Origin: Geopsychrobacter electrodiphilus DSM 16401
GTDB lineage: Bacteria; Desulfobacterota; Desulfuromonadia; Desulfuromonadales; Geopsychrobacteraceae
NCBI RefSeq assembly: GCF_000384395.1
Contig: NZ_ARWE01000001.1
Coordinates: forward strand, 2,888,501 to 2,952,500
DNA: 64,000 nt
Direction: 5' to 3'
The notes under the pieces are model-generated. The model was not told the origin of the DNA. It did no database searches and saw only the letters and a list, made by a program, of their open reading frames with translations. Below, piece by piece: positions 47,093-58,494 of this stretch. Position numbers and translations under genes: made by a program. Position 1 is the first letter of the stretch; each line of letters starts with the position of its first letter.

Positions 47093-47425
47093 ATGCGTCC
47101 CATATTAGTCGCCATCACATTGTTGCTGTCAACGCTGACCAGCCCTCTGCTGGCGGCCGACCTCACTTCAGAACAGAGTGCACAGGCCCGGCAACTGTTT
47201 ACGGCCCTGGGATGTCAAGCCTGCCATGATTTTAACAAGAGCGGTTCGACCCTGGCACCATCACTGGATCGTATCGGCCTCAAGTTAAACGCCGAACAAA
47301 TTTTGGCCCGGCTGCAACTCCCCGCACAAAAACTTGGCCAGGGTGAAAAATTCATGCCTTCTTACCGGACCACCGCGCCTGCACAGCTTGAACTGCTCAG
47401 TCGTTTTCTGGCCCAGCGTAAATAA
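47093..47425 (+). CDS. exported monoheme cytochrome c
   Basis: A 110-residue periplasmic protein. The signal peptide (MRPILVAITLLLSTLTSPLLA) ends near residue 21. One heme-binding CQACH is near residue 43 and a Met ligand candidate in EKFMPSY near residue 86, so it fits a small class I cytochrome. The upstream frame to 46976 would hide the signal peptide, so I start at 47093, although its ribosome-binding site is poor. Its redox partners are unknown; trmB follows 27 bases later. Confidence 0.88.
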   Translation: MRPILVAITLLLSTLTSPLLAADLTSEQSAQARQLFTALGCQACHDFNKSGSTLAPSLDRIGLKLNAEQILARLQLPAQKLGQGEKFMPSYRTTAPAQLELLSRFLAQRK

Positions 47426-47452
47426 CCATTTTCCTGTGAGAGATCCGTTCCA

Positions 47453-48142
47453 ATGACCCAACGTATGACCCTGATCACGTCCCCCTGCTATGTGCCCGAA
47501 TCCCGTCTCCACAAGCTTGATGACCTGCAAGAGCTCTTCGCCTGCCGGCAACCTCTGAACCTGGAGATCGGCTGCGGCATCGGCGACTTTGTGGTGCAAC
47601 TGGCCGAACGCGAGCCGCAGCATAACTTTATCGCCATCGATATCTTCAATCGTGGTTGCGATCAGTCCGCGCGCCGCATCGAAGAGGCGGGCCTGACCAA
47701 TGTGCGCGTTCTGCGCACCGAGGCGCGTTCCCTGCTGTTGCACCACGTGAAGCCCCAGAGCCTGCGCGCGATCTATATCAACTGTCCTGATCCCTGGCCC
47801 AAAAAACGCCATCGCAAGCGTCGCCTGGTCAACAGCGACTTCCTCAAGCTCGCCCTGCACTTTCTTGAAGAAGAAGGGCATTTCAATTTCAGCACCGACT
47901 TTACCGATTACGGGATTGAGGTCGGCGAGCTGTTGACGGCCGAACCGGGATTCAACAACTGCCACGCCACCCCCTACACTCACGAGCTGGGGAGTTACCC
48001 CATTTCGAAATATATGCGCCGCTTTCTTGAGCTGGGACAACCGATCTTCTACAGCCATTATCAGCGCGAACCCAACTTTGCCGCCGTAGCGCCCCCCGCC
48101 CCGAAAAAAGGCTTTCGCATGCGCTGGGCCACGGAGAGCTGA
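47453..48142 (+). CDS. trmB: tRNA (guanine-N7)-methyltransferase
   Basis: A 229-residue SAM-dependent methyltransferase that makes m7G46 in tRNA. The SAM motif LEIGCGIGDFVVQLA lies near residue 37, and the TrmB signature CPDPWPKKRHRKRRLV near residue 113. It overlaps the truD start (TGATG), so tRNA modification genes are coupled. ATG at 47453 is preceded only by a loose purine stretch. Confidence 0.94.
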   Translation: MTQRMTLITSPCYVPESRLHKLDDLQELFACRQPLNLEIGCGIGDFVVQLAEREPQHNFIAIDIFNRGCDQSARRIEEAGLTNVRVLRTEARSLLLHHVKPQSLRAIYINCPDPWPKKRHRKRRLVNSDFLKLALHFLEEEGHFNFSTDFTDYGIEVGELLTAEPGFNNCHATPYTHELGSYPISKYMRRFLELGQPIFYSHYQREPNFAAVAPPAPKKGFRMRWATES

Positions 48143-49377
48143 TGCCCTGGGTGACTGGAGATCTGCCCGGAATCGGCGGGAGCTACAAATTCTGCCCCGA
48201 GGACTTTCTGGTTGACGAAATCCCCCTCTACCCTGCTTGCGGGCGGGGGGAACATCTCTATCTGCAGCTTGAGAAGCGCGGACTGACGACCCACGAGCTG
48301 CTGCGTCAGCTGGCCGCCTGCTTTAACCTTCAGCTGCGCGACATCGGCTATGCCGGGCTCAAGGATGCACAGGCGGTCACGCGTCAGTGGGTTTCGGTCC
48401 CGGCGCGTTGTGAACGGCTGCTGCCACGCCTGGAACAGTTGCCCGTTAAACTACTCGCCAGCACCCGGCACGACAACAAACTGCGCCTCGGTCATCTGGC
48501 CGGCAACCGCTTTCGCTTAAGGGTGCGCCAGCCACAGCCGCACGCCAGACAAAAGGCCGACCTCATCCTGCAACGCCTCGAAAAACAGGGGGTACCGAAC
48601 CACTTCGGTGAGCAGCGCTATGGGCTGCTGGGCAATTCCCATCGTCTGGGACAACTCCTGCTTAACGCTGAATATACAGATTTCTGTCATGAATATATCG
48701 GCGATCCCGAGCGGATTGAGCATCGGGATTGGCGGGAGGCGGCGCAACACTTCCGCGCCGGGGAGTTAGAGGCAGCCCTGCAGAGACTGCCGGCGCGGAT
48801 GATGAACGAAAAAAATCTACTGACGCTGCTGATCCAGGGGCGCTCGGCAAGGGCGGCGGTTCTAAGTTTGCCGAATCCGCTCCTGCGTCTCTATCTTTCA
48901 GCCCTGCAATCCTGGCTGTTTGATCAACTCCTGCGACAACGACTCCCCGAGCTTGGCCGTTTGCAGGCTGGAGATCTGGCCCTCAAGCATGTCAACGGCG
49001 CCTGTTTTCTGGTCGAGGATGCAACCCGCGAGCAGGCCCGCGCCGATCTGTTCGAGATCAGCCCGACCGCGCCGCTGTTCGGCAGTAAACTTAAACTGGC
49101 GGGACAGGCTCCTGGCGAACGTGAGCGAGAACTTCTCACGAGGATTGGCCTGACACCTGAAAGCTGGAAATTGGGAGACGGTTTAACCATGACTGGTGAA
49201 CGGCGCCCACTGCGCGTTCCGATCAGTGCCTTCTCGACCCGCGAAATTGGACCAGATCTTCAGCTCGATTTCTGCCTGCCCCGTGGCAGCTATGCCACGA
49301 GCGTGCTGCACGAAATCATGAAACCTGAGCGGGCTGAGGTTCTGCCCCTGTGGCCGGAGACAGCAGAGAACTGCTGA
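48142..49377 (+). CDS. truD: tRNA pseudouridine-13 synthase
   Basis: A 411-residue enzyme that converts U13 of certain tRNAs to pseudouridine. The catalytic Asp is D75 in GLKDAQA; NHFGEQRYG and NGACFLVED are further family motifs. It is somewhat longer than E. coli TruD (349 residues). The gene overlaps trmB by one base. A strong bidirectional terminator lies 44 bases after the stop. Confidence 0.94.
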   Translation: MPWVTGDLPGIGGSYKFCPEDFLVDEIPLYPACGRGEHLYLQLEKRGLTTHELLRQLAACFNLQLRDIGYAGLKDAQAVTRQWVSVPARCERLLPRLEQLPVKLLASTRHDNKLRLGHLAGNRFRLRVRQPQPHARQKADLILQRLEKQGVPNHFGEQRYGLLGNSHRLGQLLLNAEYTDFCHEYIGDPERIEHRDWREAAQHFRAGELEAALQRLPARMMNEKNLLTLLIQGRSARAAVLSLPNPLLRLYLSALQSWLFDQLLRQRLPELGRLQAGDLALKHVNGACFLVEDATREQARADLFEISPTAPLFGSKLKLAGQAPGERERELLTRIGLTPESWKLGDGLTMTGERRPLRVPISAFSTREIGPDLQLDFCLPRGSYATSVLHEIMKPERAEVLPLWPETAENC

Positions 49378-49420
49378 ACCCGGCAGCTGAGTCATGGAGT
49401 TCGACCTCCACAAGCCGCAC

Positions 49421-49455
49421 AAAAAAAGAGGCCCTCTCTAAAGGGCCTCTTTTTT
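49421..49455. terminator. bidirectional terminator between truD and ftsK
   Basis: Arms AAAAAAGAGGCCCT and AGGGCCTCTTTTTT around a 6-base loop; A and T tracts on both sides, so it serves both convergent genes. Confidence 0.92.
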
Positions 49456-49477
49456 ACACTACCGGCGCTGCCGTTTA

Positions 49478-51778
<2,301 letters not shown>

Positions 51779-51839
51779 CGATTATTCCTGTTCATTAACC
51801 GACCACTGAGATTGATGAAAATCAGCATAACCATCGGCC

Positions 51840-53519
51840 CTATAGTTCAAGTACCAGTGGCAGAATCAGCGGCCGCCGGGCAAGATTTCGATTGAAGAGG
51901 CGACGCAGGGTTTTGCGCACATTGATCCGCAACTCTTCCCAATCGGTTACCGCCCCCATGCTTTGTTCGACGATCAGGTCACGCAACTGATGACGTGCCT
52001 CTTCGAGCAGCTGCTCACTGGCGTCTTCGTCTTCAGGGATGAAGCCGCGCGTGAAGATTTCTGGCCCGTAGACCACCTCACCGGTCGCCTGATTCACCCC
52101 CAGCATCGCTATGACCAGTCCATGATTAGCAAGATGCCGCCGGTCACGCAACTCCAGGCTGCCGACATCACCGATCCCCTTGCCATCGACAAACACCCGC
52201 CCGTGATCAAACCGCGGCCCGAGCTCGATGTTGTTTGCATCAAAAAGCAGGGACTGGCCATTTTCGAGCACCAGCGTCCGCTCGGGTGACAGCCCCATTT
52301 CAATCGCCAGCTGACGATGCTTCACCAGATGCCGGTACTCACCATGGATGGGCACAAAATAGCGCGGCTGCACCAGCTGATGAATGAGCTTCAGCTCTTC
52401 ACGGCTGGCGTGGCCAGAGACATGGATCTCGCTGGTTTTTTCGTAGAAGACCTCGGCCCCGCGGCGATACAGATTATTGATCAGATCGGAGATCGCCTTT
52501 TCGTTGCCGGGGATAAACTTGGACGAAAGGATCACGGTATCACCCGCTTCAAGCTCGATCTGTTTATGATCCCCCAAGGCAATCCGCATGAGAGAACTGA
52601 GCGGTTCCCCCTGGCTCCCGGTGGTCAGAATCAGGACCTTCTCCGGCGGGAGATCGCGCAGATCACGCAGATCGATAAACATCTCATCGGTCGCCCGCAG
52701 ATATCCGAGCTGACGTGAAATAGCGATATTTGAGACCATGCTGCGGCCATTGACAAGGATCCTGCGCCCACAGGCGTTTGCCGCATCGATGACCTGCTGA
52801 ATGCGGTGGATATTGGACGAAAAGGTCGCAACGATAATCCGCCGCGGACAGCCGGGCATAATTTCGCCGAAGGCCTTGGCCACCGTGGTTTCAGATAGGG
52901 TATAGCCGCTGTTCTCGACATTGGTCGAATCTGCCAGCAGCAGGAGAACCCCTTCTGCGCCAAGCTCTGTCAGTCGCTCCAGATCAGTTTTTTCACCGTC
53001 TACCGGAGTTTCGTCAATCTTGAAATCCCCGGTATGAATAACCGTTCCGGCCGGAGTGCGGATCGCATAGCCGACCCCATCAACAATCGAATGGGCCGCG
53101 CGAAAAGGCTCGATCTTAAAAGGGGGAATGTCGACCAGTTGACGTGGCGCCAGGGTTACAAGTTCGACCTTCGACTCCAGCTGGAATTCCCTGAGTTTAT
53201 TATGCAGCAGCCCAAGGGTCAGGCGTGTGCCGTAGATTTTGGGACAGCCCAGCTTCGACCACAGATAGGGAATGGCGCCGATGTGATCTTCATGACCATG
53301 GGTCAGAATTAATCCGACAATATCCTCAACCCGCTCTTCGAGCATCACCACATCGGGCAACACCAGATCGACCCCCAGCATATAGGCCTCGGGAAACATT
53401 AACCCGCAGTCAATAAGCAGAATCTTACCGGCAGTTTCAAGAGCCATCATGTTCAAGCCGATCTCGCCCAGCCCGCCCAGCGGCATCAAACGCACCATCG
53501 GCTCAGTTGATATTGGCAA
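51840..53519 (-). CDS. rnj: ribonuclease J
   Basis: A 559-residue metallo-beta-lactamase/beta-CASP RNase with 5'-3' exonuclease and endonuclease activity in mRNA decay and rRNA processing. LTHGHEDHIGAIP (near residue 75) holds the metal ligands; the beta-CASP part includes LADSTNVENSGYTLSE, and the C-terminal domain follows. The TTG start at 53519 is preceded by AAGGAGAGCCACT. Its start overlaps plsC by 17 bases, a tight coupling. Confidence 0.93.
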   Translation of the reverse strand: MPISTEPMVRLMPLGGLGEIGLNMMALETAGKILLIDCGLMFPEAYMLGVDLVLPDVVMLEERVEDIVGLILTHGHEDHIGAIPYLWSKLGCPKIYGTRLTLGLLHNKLREFQLESKVELVTLAPRQLVDIPPFKIEPFRAAHSIVDGVGYAIRTPAGTVIHTGDFKIDETPVDGEKTDLERLTELGAEGVLLLLADSTNVENSGYTLSETTVAKAFGEIMPGCPRRIIVATFSSNIHRIQQVIDAANACGRRILVNGRSMVSNIAISRQLGYLRATDEMFIDLRDLRDLPPEKVLILTTGSQGEPLSSLMRIALGDHKQIELEAGDTVILSSKFIPGNEKAISDLINNLYRRGAEVFYEKTSEIHVSGHASREELKLIHQLVQPRYFVPIHGEYRHLVKHRQLAIEMGLSPERTLVLENGQSLLFDANNIELGPRFDHGRVFVDGKGIGDVGSLELRDRRHLANHGLVIAMLGVNQATGEVVYGPEIFTRGFIPEDEDASEQLLEEARHQLRDLIVEQSMGAVTDWEELRINVRKTLRRLFNRNLARRPLILPLVLEL

Positions 53520-54225
53520 AGTGGCTCTCCTTTTCTATAGCTTCGGTCAGGACGCTGCTGACCTGATCCAGCAAGCGCTCCGAATCACGAATGGTCAAGG
53601 AGGCGGTCTCAATCGGCGCCAAAATCTGCAGCCGGATAATGCCGGGACGAAATTTAAACTCACCTTTATGCATCACCTGCCAACTGCCGCTGATCGCAAC
53701 CGGCACAATCGGCACCCGAGCCTTGAGCGCAATCAGGAATCCCCCTTTTTTAAACTCCTGCAGTTTACCATCATAACTGCGCGTCCCCTCAGGGAAGATC
53801 ACTACCGAGGTCCCGCTTTGAATCCGTTCGGCAGCCAGAGTTATGCCCTTCATCGCTTTACGTCCGTTGCTCCGGTCAATCGCAATATATCCGCTACGGC
53901 GCATAGCAAAACCGAACAAAGGCACCTGAAAAAGTTCTTCTTTTGCCATCCAGCGAAACTGCAGCGGCAGTCCGGCAAAGTAACACAGAATATCAAAATT
54001 GCTCTGGTGATTTCCGGCGAAAATCACCGGTTGGCCATTTACAGGCAGATGTTCGTGTCCTGAAACCTGCAGCCGAACGCCTGCCAGCCATAATGTGACT
54101 CGCGCCCAGAGCCTGCCACTATTGTGCATATAATCTGCGCGCAGCAGAGAGAAGGGCGCACCACACAGAATGACTAATGCCGTCCATGGGAAAAAAAGCA
54201 CATAAAAAAAGACAATTCGCAACAC
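53503..54225 (-). CDS. plsC: 1-acyl-sn-glycerol-3-phosphate acyltransferase
   Basis: A 240-residue membrane enzyme of phosphatidic-acid synthesis. The catalytic NHQSNFD (HX4D motif) lies near residue 72 and the substrate-binding FPEGTRS near 145; an N-terminal hydrophobic helix anchors it. A TTG at 54231 sits only two bases after AGGAG, so the GTG at 54225 with spacing eight is the better start. It ends inside the rnj start. Confidence 0.91.
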   Translation of the reverse strand: MLRIVFFYVLFFPWTALVILCGAPFSLLRADYMHNSGRLWARVTLWLAGVRLQVSGHEHLPVNGQPVIFAGNHQSNFDILCYFAGLPLQFRWMAKEELFQVPLFGFAMRRSGYIAIDRSNGRKAMKGITLAAERIQSGTSVVIFPEGTRSYDGKLQEFKKGGFLIALKARVPIVPVAISGSWQVMHKGEFKFRPGIIRLQILAPIETASLTIRDSERLLDQVSSVLTEAIEKESHFANIN

Positions 54226-54451
54226 GCTCAATTCTCCTTACACCTAATAAACTTGCTATATTGCTGAATTATCAGCACTTTTGTCAATCATTTTTCATTC
54301 ATTTGCCCAGTCAGCCTGTTGTCTGTGGATTAACCGGTTTACTCACAGAGCTCAATCGGCTACATTTTCAGATCAGAAAATACCGCTTAAATGACACTCA
54401 CTGAAATTGACAGCCCATCGCGGCGTTTCATTGCAAAAAAGGAGGCCACCC

Positions 54452-54964
54452 ATGTCGGTCAACAAAGTTATTCTGGTCGGAAATCTAGGTAAAGACCCCG
54501 AGCTCCGTTACACCCCCGCAGGCGCAGCGGTTGCGACCTTTTCTCTGGCGACAACCGAGCGCTACAAAGATCGGGACGGCAATCGTCAGGAGAAAACCGA
54601 GTGGCATAACATCGTGGCCTGGCGCCAGTTGGCCGAGATCTGTGGTAAATACCTCCACAAGGGCAAGCAGATCTATATCGAGGGGAAGATTCAGACCCGC
54701 TCCTATGACGATCGCGACGGCAACAAAAAATATATTACCGAAATCGTTGCCGACCAGATGCATATGCTGGGGAGCAAAACTGACGATCAGAGCGGTGGTC
54801 ACGGCGGAAAACCTGCGCACCACGATGCAGGTGGGAATCAGGGTCGTTATGGCGGACAACCTCAGAGCGGAGGCTCCGCCGGAGGGCAACCGTCGAAAGC
54901 TGCCCCACAGAGTAGAGACTTTGAAGAACCGACTTACAATGACGATGATGAGATCCCCTTTTAG
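54452..54964 (+). CDS. ssb: single-stranded DNA-binding protein
   Basis: A 170-residue OB-fold protein that binds ssDNA in replication and repair. [19 protein letters not shown] opens the fold; the flexible linker is rich in Gly, Gln and His (about residues 112-155), and the acidic tip DDDEIPF recruits partner proteins. ATG at 54452 after AAAAAGGAGGCCACCC; a longer frame to 54407 has no support. It is alone on its transcript, between a 226-base upstream gap without a gene and a strong terminator. Confidence 0.96.
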   Translation: MSVNKVILVGNLGKDPELRYTPAGAAVATFSLATTERYKDRDGNRQEKTEWHNIVAWRQLAEICGKYLHKGKQIYIEGKIQTRSYDDRDGNKKYITEIVADQMHMLGSKTDDQSGGHGGKPAHHDAGGNQGRYGGQPQSGGSAGGQPSKAAPQSRDFEEPTYNDDDEIPF

Positions 54965-54988
54965 AGTTCAAACATAACCTAAAATCAG

Positions 54989-55028
54989 AAAAACGGGTTG
55001 CCGCCACTGAAGGCGCAACCCGTTTTTT
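54989..55028. terminator. intrinsic terminator after ssb
   Basis: AAAAACGGGTTG-CCGCC pairs with GGCG-CAACCCGTTTTTT; loop of six. It probably also serves the convergent DUF4019 gene. Confidence 0.9.
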
Positions 55029-55050
55029 ATTACACTACCGCCAGGTCTGA

Positions 55051-55509
55051 CTATCGCAATCGATAGGAGACCACCCGCCAGTCCTCGAAAGGCTCCTTGT
55101 TAAGGATCAGCAGCTCCAAAGCCTTCTGTTTCTTTTCAAAGCGACTGCCAACCACAAAAATGCGATAATCCCCATCGGGAAAGCCACTCATCACCGTACG
55201 TTCGGTTACACCTTTAATTGTGCGCTCCGTAAGGTGTCCGAGTAATTGGCGCTGAACGAGTTGCTCGGCGACCCAGGTATCAAGATCTGTCGTCTGATGC
55301 AAAAGTTCGCTCCCCTCCCACCAGGCCTGGATATAATTACCCGCATCAAGCAATTCAAGAAAACTGTTCGCAGCAACGCGTGACAGATCCTCCCGCTCAG
55401 CGTGGCCGGTCGAAACCCCAAACACCAGAAATAGCGCGCAGACCAAAATGGTTCGATACAAAAGACGACTTACAAGACTGACCAGATACGATGTATGTTT
55501 GGATTTCAT
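55051..55509 (-). CDS. exported DUF4019 protein
   Basis: A 152-residue protein with a signal sequence or single N-terminal membrane helix (about residues 12-35), then a DUF4019-type domain (NSFLELLDAGNYIQAWWEGSELL in part; later TVMSGFPDGDYRIFVVGSRFE). Such proteins are of unknown function. The ATG at 55509 follows a G-run (GAGGGGGGTGCCTTCT) and gives the shorter, better start; upstream in-frame codons reach 55608. Confidence 0.78.
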   Translation of the reverse strand: MKSKHTSYLVSLVSRLLYRTILVCALFLVFGVSTGHAEREDLSRVAANSFLELLDAGNYIQAWWEGSELLHQTTDLDTWVAEQLVQRQLLGHLTERTIKGVTERTVMSGFPDGDYRIFVVGSRFEKKQKALELLILNKEPFEDWRVVSYRLR

Positions 55510-56088
55510 AGAAGGCACCCCCCTCTTCATTCTTTTGATTGTACCCTTCAGCAGCACAACGGACAAGGAGCTTAAGATTAATTTTTCCGGCAGATAAAAA
55601 CAAGGCACGCTTGACCATCTTCAAAGCCCGGGGGATTTCTAGAAAAAAAGGACGTGAGAAAATGCTCGAAGAAAGAAGAACCGCCTTAAAAATCGCCCGC
55701 ACCGATAGCGACCAAGGTGCGTGATGCTGCCGGAGCTGCTCCAACTTGAGGGGCTGAACGACCTCCCTCATCTTCCTGCCCAACTCGCCAGCGCCGACAG
55801 GGCGACCCGCATCGCCTGCGTTCAAGCTCCTGGCCGCGTCCATTCGAGCAAGGTCTTTATCCCCTTAAATCAAAACAGCGCGCCCAGATAAAAAATTCCT
55901 TTATTTGCCATGAGAAGCCTTGTCCACCCCTGTTTCCCGAAGCCAAAGCGCTGCCATCAGCACATAAACATGTCTGCCAATGAGACCTCGTCAAAGTTAA
56001 ATTCAAACAGATGATTGACAACAATAAAACAGCATTCTATAGTCTTTAAGGGGCGGTGAAATGACTGAAGAATCACCCATACACAGCT
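55510..56088. other. 579-base gap with no recognisable gene
   Basis: Only short frames are seen. One (55724-55891, listed separately) has a ribosome-binding-like site; a 20-codon frame (55662-55724) with AAAAAAAGGA ends exactly at its start. The rest is AT-rich leader of the IclR gene. Confidence 0.5.
55724..55891 (+). CDS. doubtful 55-residue ORF
   Basis: ATG preceded by AAGGTGCGTG; the frame runs 55 codons (ends SKVFIPLNQNSAPR). A 20-codon frame ends in the overlapping GTGATG. It matches no family I know and might be a gene remnant or chance. Confidence 0.25.
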   Translation: MLPELLQLEGLNDLPHLPAQLASADRATRIACVQAPGRVHSSKVFIPLNQNSAPR

Positions 56089-56116
56089 TGACAGGTCATT
56101 CCCCCGGGTATAGAAT
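56089..56116 (+). promoter_or_regulatory. sigma70-type promoter of the IclR gene
   Basis: Consensus -35 TTGACA (56089-56094), a 16-base spacer and -10 TAGAAT (56111-56116). It leads the IclR-family gene 49 bases downstream. Confidence 0.65.
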
Positions 56117-56164
56117 CACGGGGTTTATGCGAATCGCACGCCATCCAGGAGGACGGAACATATC

Positions 56165-56947
56165 ATGGTCAAAAAAGATAAATCTGAATATATAATTCAG
56201 GCCGTGTCACACGCGCTTGATCTGCTTGAGCAGTTTCATGGTGACATCGATGAACTTGGGGTCACCGAACTGAGCAAACGGTTAAAACTCCACAAAAACA
56301 ATGTTTTCCGCCTGTTGGCAACCCTCGAGTCTCGTGGTTATATCGAGCAGAATCGCGCCACTGAAAACTATCGACTTGGGCTGAAAGCGTTAGAACTTGG
56401 ACAGACCTTCATCAAACAGATGGGCCTGCTTCGCCAGGCCCGTCCGATTCTTGATCGCATGGTTGAAGAGGGGAATGAGACCGCCTATGTCTCCATCTTC
56501 AAGGAAAATCACATCGTTTATCTTGATGTGGTTGAAACCAGCCTGACAGTTCGCGTCGTTTCACGCGTCGGGTCTCGCCTGCCTGCCTACTGCACCGCCT
56601 CAGGGAAGGTTCATCTGGCATTTATGTCAGACGAAGAATTTGAGGCCACCATGGCAGAGCAGAAATTGGCACAGCACACCCCAACAACCCTGGTCGACAT
56701 CAAGAAGCTTAAGGCTGAGCTTGAATTGATCCGCACCAATGGTTACGCCATTGACGATGAAGAGCTTGACCTGGGCGTGCGGTGTATTGCCGCACCGATA
56801 CGTGACTACACCAGGCGCATTGTTGGTGCCGTCAGCATCTCCGGGCCGAGCATGCGTCTTGAAGACAAACGGATGAAAGAAGAATTGATCCCGATGATTC
56901 TGCACGCTGGCGAAGATTTGTCGACCCGCCTCGGTTTTCCGCACTGA
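56165..56947 (+). CDS. IclR-family transcriptional regulator
   Basis: A 260-residue regulator: an N-terminal winged helix (about residues 8-70, with LSKRLKLHKNNVFRLLATLESRGYI in part), then the IclR effector domain (about 85-255), including ETAYVSIFKENHIVYLDVVE and YCTASGKVHLAFM. The effector domain binds a small organic ligand. No catabolic operon is adjacent, so the target is unknown. It might regulate the glyoxylate genes at the left end, which is only a guess. ATG after CCAGGAGGACGGAACATATC. A terminator follows. Confidence 0.92.
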   Translation: MVKKDKSEYIIQAVSHALDLLEQFHGDIDELGVTELSKRLKLHKNNVFRLLATLESRGYIEQNRATENYRLGLKALELGQTFIKQMGLLRQARPILDRMVEEGNETAYVSIFKENHIVYLDVVETSLTVRVVSRVGSRLPAYCTASGKVHLAFMSDEEFEATMAEQKLAQHTPTTLVDIKKLKAELELIRTNGYAIDDEELDLGVRCIAAPIRDYTRRIVGAVSISGPSMRLEDKRMKEELIPMILHAGEDLSTRLGFPH

Positions 56948-56975
56948 TATTTTTGCGACTCCATTATCCTAATCC

Positions 56976-57000
56976 AAAGGGCTCCGTTCAGGAGCCCTTT
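56976..57000 (+). terminator. terminator after the IclR gene
   Basis: Perfect 10-base arms AAAGGGCTCC / GGAGCCCTTT with loop GTTCA; the T-run is only three bases. Confidence 0.8.
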
Positions 57001-57020
57001 AGCGTTTTCACAGGCTGACA

Positions 57021-57800
57021 ATGCTGCTGGACTTTACCTCAGAGCTTGAGCGCGCACAGCATGAAGGAGTCGGTCATAGAGAGAACCTACCCTTTCTGTT
57101 CGAGCCCGATAAGACCAACGGCAAGGCACTGCTCCTGATTCACGGCTTCAGCGGAACCCCTTATGAAATGCGTGCCCTCGGAGAGTTTCTCTGTGCCCGA
57201 GGCTATGTGACGCTGGGCGTTAGACTGGACGGACATGGCACGACACCTGAGGATCTGAGCCGCTACCGCTGGCAAGACTGGCTACAGACCCTTGAGCGCG
57301 GTTACGCTATATTACAAAAAACCGGGATGCCGATCTCACTGGTGGGGCAGAGCACCGGCGCGTTACTGGGGCTGGCCCTTTCGAGGCATAAACCTCTTTC
57401 GCGCCTGGTTTTGCTCTCACCCTTCCTGAGCCTTAAGCACCCTCTGGCGCGTTTTTCCCGGTTCCTGAAATATTTGATCCCTTTTCAACAAAGAACTCTC
57501 CCCCCTCTCCAGCAGCTTCATTACTATGAACGTCGACCACTGGCCGGAATTGAGCAGATATTGCGTCTGCGAAATGAGCTCAAGCCCACCCTCAAGCGGA
57601 TAATGCTTCCGACCCTAATATTGGCTGCCGAAGGGGACCAGACCGTCGCCAGAGACAGTGCCCTGACGCTGTTTCACTTGCTTGGGAGTCCGCAAAAGGA
57701 ATTTCACCTGTTTGGCCCTCAATCGCCCCATGTGCTGAGCACGGACGAAAATCCCGAATTCGAAGCCGTCTATGCTATGACCGCCGCCTTTCTAGGGTGA
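57021..57800 (+). CDS. alpha/beta hydrolase (carboxylesterase-like)
   Basis: A 259-residue serine hydrolase. The nucleophile elbow is GQSTG (near residue 113), the oxyanion-loop HGFSG near 41, the catalytic Asp candidate in AAEGDQTVARD near 203, and the His in QSPHVLSTDE near 235. The length and motif order resemble the Est30/YvaK carboxylesterase group. Substrate unknown. Its ATG is at 57021, 20 bases after the IclR terminator, so it may need read-through or a weak promoter. Confidence 0.85.
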   Translation: MLLDFTSELERAQHEGVGHRENLPFLFEPDKTNGKALLLIHGFSGTPYEMRALGEFLCARGYVTLGVRLDGHGTTPEDLSRYRWQDWLQTLERGYAILQKTGMPISLVGQSTGALLGLALSRHKPLSRLVLLSPFLSLKHPLARFSRFLKYLIPFQQRTLPPLQQLHYYERRPLAGIEQILRLRNELKPTLKRIMLPTLILAAEGDQTVARDSALTLFHLLGSPQKEFHLFGPQSPHVLSTDENPEFEAVYAMTAAFLG

Positions 57801-57811
57801 TCCGACCCAGG

Positions 57812-57848
57812 TCACTATCAGTCAGAAACAGGGTGGGTTATCCCACCA
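57812..57848 (+). repeat. leader-hairpin repeat, outlying copy G
   Basis: TCACTATCAGTCAGAAACAG followed by GGTGGG-TTAT-CCCACC. The leader is near that of copy E (TCACCATCAGTCAGATAC). It lies 14 kb from the other copies, between a plus-strand gene and the convergent coaE stop. Confidence 0.5.
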
Positions 57849-58443
57849 GTTTGGCCCAGAGCCGATCCACCTGGATCTGAAGGTCATGCAGACTGCCTGA
57901 GTTATCAATCAGGTAATCGGCTCGCGTTTTCTTTTCAGCCTGTGACATTTGTGCCTGGATGCGCTGAAGCGCTTCGCCGACATCCAGATGATCGCGTTCA
58001 ACCAGGCGACTTAACTGCAGGCCCGGATCAAGAGTCACAACCAGAACCTTATCGACACGTTTCTCAGCTCCGGCTTCATACAGGAGTGGGGCTTCATAAA
58101 CCACAAGCGCCACCCCGGTTTGTGCCAGCACAGCAAGGCGATCTTCAGCAAGCTGAGCGATTGCCGGGTGCATAAGTTTATTCATTTTCTGGCGCGCTTC
58201 TGCATCAGCAAAGACCAGACGCCCCAAACACTCTCGATCCAGCGCCCCAGCGCGCGTCAGGATCTGGGGACCGAACATCTTCACCAGCGCTGCAAGGGTC
58301 TCCGTCCCGGGCGCAACCACATCCCTGGCCAGTTGGTCGGCGCTCAGAACCGCAGCACCCTTTTGGCGCAGAAGCTCAGTCACCAGGCTTTTACCCGTGG
58401 CGATACTCCCTGTAATTCCAAGAATCAAAATTGTCTTTCCCAT
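57838..58443 (-). CDS. coaE: dephospho-CoA kinase
   Basis: Final step of coenzyme A synthesis, phosphorylating dephospho-CoA. P-loop GITGSIATGKS at residues 8-18, LSADQLARDVV near 35 and VYEAPLLYEAG near 112 match CoaE, about 201 residues. The ATG at 58443 is preferred to the longer TTG-started frame (58482), although neither has a strong ribosome-binding site. Confidence 0.93.
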   Translation of the reverse strand: MGKTILILGITGSIATGKSLVTELLRQKGAAVLSADQLARDVVAPGTETLAALVKMFGPQILTRAGALDRECLGRLVFADAEARQKMNKLMHPAIAQLAEDRLAVLAQTGVALVVYEAPLLYEAGAEKRVDKVLVVTLDPGLQLSRLVERDHLDVGEALQRIQAQMSQAEKKTRADYLIDNSGSLHDLQIQVDRLWAKLVG

Positions 58444-58494
58444 GCTAGAATCAAAGAATCCTGTCCTTATTTCATCGCGCAAAAGGAGCCGATT

